Made by a program: the position numbers and the translations under genes. Below the pieces are notes generated by a model. That model searched no databases. It was not told the origin of the DNA and was given only the letters and a program-made list of their open reading frames with translations. Of a stretch of DNA of 33,454 bases, positions 29,895 to 33,454 are shown one piece after another (positions within the stretch are counted from its first letter, which is position 1; each line of letters starts with the position of its first letter). The stretch spans positions 1 through 33,454 of the forward strand of contig JAJBAV010000030.1 of the NCBI GenBank assembly GCA_020532085.1. Reading direction: 5' to 3'. The stretch is from Candidatus Cloacimonadota bacterium (GTDB taxonomy: Bacteria > Cloacimonadota > Cloacimonadia > Cloacimonadales > Cloacimonadaceae).

Positions 29895-30545
29895 ATGGAT
29901 ATGCATTACCACAAACGCCGTTTGCCCCACATCTATATCCAGCACCAATCCATCTTTTTTACCTGGCGTTTGAATTTCTCTCTGCCGCATTCCCTCCTTC
30001 TGGAATATGATCAACTCCGGGTCAGATATTCAACGGAAACCAAAGGTCTGAGCAATGAATACCGCAAAATGCAAGAATATCTCAATCACAAGCGAATCTT
30101 TGGTTGGCTGGATGCGCAGTACGGAAAACTCAACCTGCCGGATTTTCACCTGATTTCACCGTCGATCGCGCAGATACTTATGGACAAAATTCTTGAGCAT
30201 CAGGACAATGCCTACCATGTACAAGCTTTCTGCATAATGCCTAATCACGTTCATGTACTTATGATACCCTTCTGTGATTCGGCCAACTTCACAGATTCCG
30301 TTTCCGACATCGTCAAAAAATGGAAAGGGGCCAGCGCCAGAGAGATAAACCTGTTCTTGGGCCGGTCCGGACAACTTTGGGTGCGCGAAACCTACGATCA
30401 CATCGTTAGGAATGAAGCTGAACAGAACCGCATATTGGATTATATCATCCAAAATCCGGTTAAGGCAGGGCTGGTGGAAAATTGGAAAGAATGGAAACAT
30501 ACTTGGCTGGATGAAGAACTGTCAAAATGCCTGGAAGAAGTTTGA
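29895..30545 (+). CDS. REP-associated tyrosine (Y1, HUH) transposase
   Basis: A 216-residue RAYT/TnpA_REP-family enzyme. It has the HUH metal motif MPNHVHVL (His118, His120), the single catalytic tyrosine in ETYDHIVRN (Tyr167), and the typical tail ILDYIIQNPVKAGLV. The N-terminal RRLPHIYI...FFTWRLNFSLP matches the usual RAYT beginning, which favours ATG 29895 or 29901 (AAGG sites before each) over GTG 29856, which lies inside the REP hairpin. Members cut single-stranded DNA at REP sequences. Its codons are more AT-rich than those of porX and tsaE, a sign of separate origin. The catalytic residues are intact. Confidence 0.9.
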   Translation: MDMHYHKRRLPHIYIQHQSIFFTWRLNFSLPHSLLLEYDQLRVRYSTETKGLSNEYRKMQEYLNHKRIFGWLDAQYGKLNLPDFHLISPSIAQILMDKILEHQDNAYHVQAFCIMPNHVHVLMIPFCDSANFTDSVSDIVKKWKGASAREINLFLGRSGQLWVRETYDHIVRNEAEQNRILDYIIQNPVKAGLVENWKEWKHTWLDEELSKCLEEV

Positions 30546-30561
30546 TGTTAAATTATGTGTT

Positions 30562-30604
30562 GGCGCGAGAATGAATTCGGCGCCTCCAACAAGCTAAAGC
30601 TTAT
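30562..30604 (-). repeat. Right REP-like end of the RAYT element
   Basis: Hairpin GGCGC-GA-GAAT-GA-ATTC-G-GCGCC (30562-30584), then CCAAC and AAGCT-AA-AGCTT. It is the inverted counterpart of 29837-29880 with different but still paired stem bases, and ends 27 nt before the tsaE start. Confidence 0.8.
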
Positions 30605-30631
30605 GGTACATCTCAAATATTGGAGCCAACA

Positions 30632-31084
30632 GTGACCAAACCCAAAATCATGCAGTTGAACACAGAACAGGACACCCGGGACCTGGCGGTCTTCATCGCC
30701 CCGCTGCTGCGGCCCGGCGACGTGATCTGCCTCTGGGGCGATCTTGGTTCCGGCAAGACCTTTTTCACCCGCGCCCTCGCCGCCGCGCTGGGAATCACCG
30801 AACTGGTTGACAGTCCGTCTTTTGTACTGCTCAAGGAATACACCGGCGGTAAATTCCCGCTCTTCCACCTCGACCTTTACCGGCTGAAAAATGCAGCCGA
30901 TTTCCTCGATCTGGGCATCACCGACCTCATCGATTCCGGCGTCACCCTGATCGAATGGCCGGAACTGGCGGCGCAATACCTTCCCCAGAGAATTCTGAAC
31001 CTTTCCCTGCGCTTCAGCTACCAAGGCCGGCAAAGATCTGTGGAAATAGTTGCCAAGGACCGCTTTTCTGTTTATTTTGTCTGA
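30632..31084 (+). CDS. tsaE: TsaE: tRNA threonylcarbamoyladenosine ATPase
   Basis: A 150-residue P-loop ATPase that works with TsaB and TsaD to make t6A37 on ANN-decoding tRNAs. Walker A is WGDLGSGKTFFTRAL (~33-47), followed by DSPSFVLLKEY and the LFHLDLYRL block; the conserved Trp of IEWPEL is present. GTG 30632 is chosen because GGAG (30622-30625) lies 6 nt upstream; an in-frame ATG at 30650 would shorten it and lacks a site. The RAYT element ends 27 nt upstream, so the insertion may have displaced the original promoter. The next gene follows after 24 nt. Confidence 0.93.
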   Translation: MTKPKIMQLNTEQDTRDLAVFIAPLLRPGDVICLWGDLGSGKTFFTRALAAALGITELVDSPSFVLLKEYTGGKFPLFHLDLYRLKNAADFLDLGITDLIDSGVTLIEWPELAAQYLPQRILNLSLRFSYQGRQRSVEIVAKDRFSVYFV

Positions 31085-31108
31085 AAACACCATCTACTGG
31101 AGGCTCTG

Positions 31109-31888
31109 ATGAGTTTCAATCCTTTGTGGATAGCTCTTGTCGCCATTGTTGTGATGGCCGTTTGGGAAGCCACGGGCAAAGACAAATCACCACTGCGGGG
31201 CTGGCTGATCGCCGGCATCTGTTTCGTTTTGGGGCTGGCCGTCTTCGGGTATTTTCACATGGAAAGCCGGCTGGAAAACGACACCCTGCACGTGGTGGGC
31301 TACGCCAGCAAAACCTTTGAAAGCGACCTCGTGAAGTGGACCCTCTCCATGCAGAAAAACACCGGCGTGGACGGTCTGATGGAATCCTATACCAGCCTCA
31401 ACCGTGATGTGACGGATTTCAAGGCCCTGCTGCTCTCCAAAGGCCTCACCGCCAAGGACATCAACATCCAGCCGCCAACCAGCACCCCGCACTACGACGA
31501 CTACGGCAACATGACCGGCTACAGCGTGGACCAGATGCTCTACGTGCTCAGCAACGACGTGGCCAAGGTGGAAGAGATCGCCCTCGATCCCCAGTTCTTC
31601 GCGGAACGCTCCATCGTGCTGCAGCAATCCAACCTCGAATACCTCTATTCCAAGCTGCCCGAACTCAAGAAAGAGATGATCGGCGCTGCCACAGCCGACG
31701 CCATGGACCGCGCCAAAGAGATCGTGGGCGCCACCAAAGCCCGTCTGGGCAAGCTCAGCAGTGCCCGCAGCGGCGTATTTCAGATCACCGAGCCCTATTC
31801 CACCGAAGTTTCCGACTACGGCTACTACAACACCAACACCCGCGCCAAAAGCATTTCCGTCACGGTGACCACGGACTTCAGATTATAG
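31109..31888 (+). CDS. SIMPL (DUF541)-domain membrane-anchored protein
   Basis: A 259-residue protein with two hydrophobic segments near the N-terminus (~5-20 and ~32-48), then an extracytoplasmic SIMPL/DUF541 domain (~55-258). Typical features are DTLHVVGYASKTFESDLVKWTLSM at the start, KDINIQPPTSTPHY, and KAKSISVTV-like ending (AKSISVTVTTDF). Family members are widespread envelope proteins of poorly defined role. The doubled membrane segment is a little unusual, since many homologues have a single signal anchor. The ATG follows GGAGG 9 nt upstream. Confidence 0.85.
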   Translation: MSFNPLWIALVAIVVMAVWEATGKDKSPLRGWLIAGICFVLGLAVFGYFHMESRLENDTLHVVGYASKTFESDLVKWTLSMQKNTGVDGLMESYTSLNRDVTDFKALLLSKGLTAKDINIQPPTSTPHYDDYGNMTGYSVDQMLYVLSNDVAKVEEIALDPQFFAERSIVLQQSNLEYLYSKLPELKKEMIGAATADAMDRAKEIVGATKARLGKLSSARSGVFQITEPYSTEVSDYGYYNTNTRAKSISVTVTTDFRL

Positions 31889-31935
31889 GCCGAAACCTTC
31901 CGGGCATCAACTAAACTCACCCCAGGGAGGTGAAA

Positions 31936-33330
31936 ATGATACGTCTGCCCCTATGTTATGTTGTCCTTGTATCTTTTTGTGTCTTGTGCGCTGTCCTGCC
32001 TGTGTCTGTTTTCGCCCAGGAAAACTTCAACCTGAGCCTGGTCAGCAGTACCTTTACCAGATGGTCTACCGTTGACGACATCGCCCTGGACGGAAATTAC
32101 GCTTTTGTGAGCACCCGGGACACCGGCCTCCAAATCCTGGATGTTTCGGACAGCGCTGACCCTGTGGTGGTGAATTCCTTCGAGATCGATGGCGGCGTGA
32201 TCGTCAAGTCACTCGTGCGGGACGGCATTCTCTATGCCCTGGGCTGGCAATCATCCCCGGATTCGGGCTCAACTGTGGAAACTTATACCCTGAACATTAT
32301 CTCGGTTTCCGATCCTCAAAACCCGTATCTCTTGGGCACCTATCATCATCAGTGGCGACCCCTCTGGTTCATGGCTCTCTCCGGCGATTACGCCTATCTG
32401 GCAGGATATGAGAATTATTTTCTGGTTGTGGACATCTCCGATCCGGCACAGCCGCAACTGGTTACGACGGTTTCAACCGGATACCACAACTTGCGGGGCC
32501 TTGCCATGGACGGCGGGCTCCTGTTCTTTCTCACCTTTGAAACACGAACCCTCCAGATCTATGATATCTCTGATCCCGCTTCACCTCAGCCGCTGGGAAG
32601 CTTCACCACCCATTTCACTCCGGAATGCCTGGCGGTGGCTGGTGGATATGCCTATATCGGCACCCCCTCCAGCGTGTTTATCATCGACGTTTCCGTGCCG
32701 GTGATGCCAATTCCCGTCGGTTACCTGCAGAGCACCACCATCAGGAGGATCGCGGCTCTTGACGGCTTCGCCCTGCTCACTTCGCTCTACGAGGTCCTGC
32801 TCCTCGATGTGAGCGACCCGCAGCAGCCATTTATCAGCCACACTTATACCCACCCCACGCAAATAAAAACTTCCGCCGTTTCCGGAAACCGGCTCTATCT
32901 GGGAAATTTGAATTTGCCCGACAACACCATTGGGGATATGAGCATCCTGGAAATCTCGCTCCCGGAAGGTTTATCGACTCTTGGACATTATAAAAGACTG
33001 CCCAGGACCATCGATGTGGCAAATTCGGGTGATATCGTTTTCCTGGCTGCCGAGGCGACTTCCCTGATAGCGGTCGACGCGACTGAACCGGAGCATCCCC
33101 AAACGCTCTGCGAACTTCCGCTGGAGGTCAGCGAGGGGCCTTCATTTGTTGAAGGATCATTGCTTTACATTGTTGCCCCGCAAAACGAGATTAATATCAT
33201 CGACATTTCCGATCCCTCGGAACTAAGCCTGCTCGGTTCGATAATCTGCCCGGCGGATGTCAGTTGCCTGGTGGTTCAGGGAAATTCGCTCTATGCTGGC
33301 CTGCCCTACCCGCACGGCATCAAGATCTAA
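31936..33330 (+). CDS. Secreted LVIVD-repeat protein, no sorting domain seen
   Basis: A 464-residue protein with a signal peptide (~1-28; VVLVSFCVLCAVLPVSVFA-Q). The rest is a run of LVIVD-type propeller units spaced ~40-50 residues, each with DISDPAxPxL followed by AxxGxYAYLA: LQILDVSDSADP, NIISVSDPQNP, LVVDISDPAQP, LQIYDISDPASP, IIDVSVPVMP, LLLDVSDPQQP and NIIDISDPSEL. ATG 31936 is chosen over GTG 31930, since GGGAGG (31925-31930) would overlap the latter. Homologues in FCB bacteria usually end in a T9SS or anchor domain; here the protein stops at GLPYPHGIKI in the middle of a repeat, so it may be truncated. Its ligand is unknown. Confidence 0.8.
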   Translation: MIRLPLCYVVLVSFCVLCAVLPVSVFAQENFNLSLVSSTFTRWSTVDDIALDGNYAFVSTRDTGLQILDVSDSADPVVVNSFEIDGGVIVKSLVRDGILYALGWQSSPDSGSTVETYTLNIISVSDPQNPYLLGTYHHQWRPLWFMALSGDYAYLAGYENYFLVVDISDPAQPQLVTTVSTGYHNLRGLAMDGGLLFFLTFETRTLQIYDISDPASPQPLGSFTTHFTPECLAVAGGYAYIGTPSSVFIIDVSVPVMPIPVGYLQSTTIRRIAALDGFALLTSLYEVLLLDVSDPQQPFISHTYTHPTQIKTSAVSGNRLYLGNLNLPDNTIGDMSILEISLPEGLSTLGHYKRLPRTIDVANSGDIVFLAAEATSLIAVDATEPEHPQTLCELPLEVSEGPSFVEGSLLYIVAPQNEINIIDISDPSELSLLGSIICPADVSCLVVQGNSLYAGLPYPHGIKI

Positions 33331-33331
33331 A

Positions 33332-33356
33332 GACCTTTGCGTAATACCAAAGAGTC
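33332..33356 (+). terminator. Small hairpin after the LVIVD gene
   Basis: CTTTG and CAAAG pair (with outer GAC/GTC after a mismatch) around an 8-nt loop directly after the stop codon. No T-run follows, so termination would be weak. Confidence 0.3.
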
Positions 33357-33381
33357 CAGCTTTCCAGGATCTACTTTGTAG

Positions 33382-33441
33382 TTATCCACAATTTTTTCAA
33401 ATATTCTCAACATGAACCCTGAAAAAGCTCAGTTATCCACA
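33382..33441 (+). promoter_or_regulatory. Two perfect DnaA boxes in AT-rich DNA, possible origin region
   Basis: TTATCCACA occurs at 33382-33390 and 33433-33441, same strand, 51 bp apart, separated by AT-rich sequence with runs of T and A. This is what an oriC or a dnaA upstream region looks like, but the window ends before a gene can confirm it. A further TTATCCACA lies inside ovoA (7165-7173), so the motif alone is not decisive. Confidence 0.5.
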
Positions 33442-33454
33442 CATTTTGCGCTTT

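Larger units (their letters stand above)
29837..30604 (+). mobile_element. RAYT (REP-associated Y1 transposase) element with REP-like ends
   Basis: A 768-bp unit inserted between porX and tsaE. Both ends carry an inverted 19-bp sequence, ATAAGCTTYAGCTTGTTGG (29837-29855; 30586-30604 as complement; one mismatch), each followed inward by a hairpin. Left stem GTGCC/GGCAC (29856-29880), right stem GGCGC/GCGCC (30562-30585), both around a conserved CGAA(A)TTCATT-type core. The gene between them is the transposase. No target-site duplication is obvious, as expected for HUH transposases. Confidence 0.75.

Overview
The window looks like a bacterial chromosome segment from the FCB group, most probably a Cloacimonadota (Candidatus Cloacimonas-like) anaerobe. 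Three things point there: a secreted protein with a type IX secretion (T9SS) C-terminal sorting domain, a PorX-type response regulator with a PglZ effector domain together with a PorY-like kinase, and [FeFe]-hydrogenase and formyl-THF metabolism. Taxonomy is inferred from gene content only; no rRNA or tRNA gene was seen.

Layout. 1-747: AT-rich, apparently non-coding, carrying an 89-bp perfect palindrome built from 11-bp units. 748-1809: TIKI/ChaN-like protein (+). 1915-8855: a tightly packed minus-strand operon, ovoA > T9SS cargo protein > MrfA-like helicase with an embedded HNH domain > small DUF3795-like protein, with ATGA overlaps or a 4-nt gap. 9056-12136: hydF (+) converging on a multi-cluster [FeFe]-hydrogenase subunit (-). 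12505-13350: M50-like membrane metalloprotease. 13475-13563: a second copy of the palindrome, upstream of fhs (13644-15314). 15623-25733: plus-strand run of an unknown membrane protein, tpiA, serS, a Wzz-like protein, a Wzy-like polymerase, mazG, a PorY-like histidine kinase, nnr and a molybdopterin-domain lipoprotein, many overlapping or nearly so. 25842-29729: MORN-like exported protein, panB, an unknown helical protein coupled to porX. 29730-30604: a promoter plus strong terminator, then a RAYT (REP-associated Y1 transposase) bounded by inverted REP-like hairpins. 30632-33330: tsaE, a SIMPL-domain protein and an LVIVD beta-propeller-like protein. 33331-33454: AT-rich DNA with two perfect DnaA boxes.

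How the genes fit together. Several genes belong to envelope and secretion biology: the T9SS cargo, the PorY/PorX-like two-component pair that would control T9SS, the Wzz/Wzy polysaccharide proteins and the LVIVD protein. Others are housekeeping or repair: tpiA, serS, mazG, nnr, panB, tsaE, fhs. HydF matures the H-cluster of hydrogenases such as the one next to it.

The strongest candidates for new biology are (1) the two-copy palindromic element with a compensatory base-pair change and an inverted loop, (2) the RAYT element with its own pair of REP-like ends inserted between porX and tsaE, (3) the HNH nuclease domain spliced into an MrfA-type helicase, and (4) an O2-dependent ovothiol synthase in what otherwise looks like an anaerobe.
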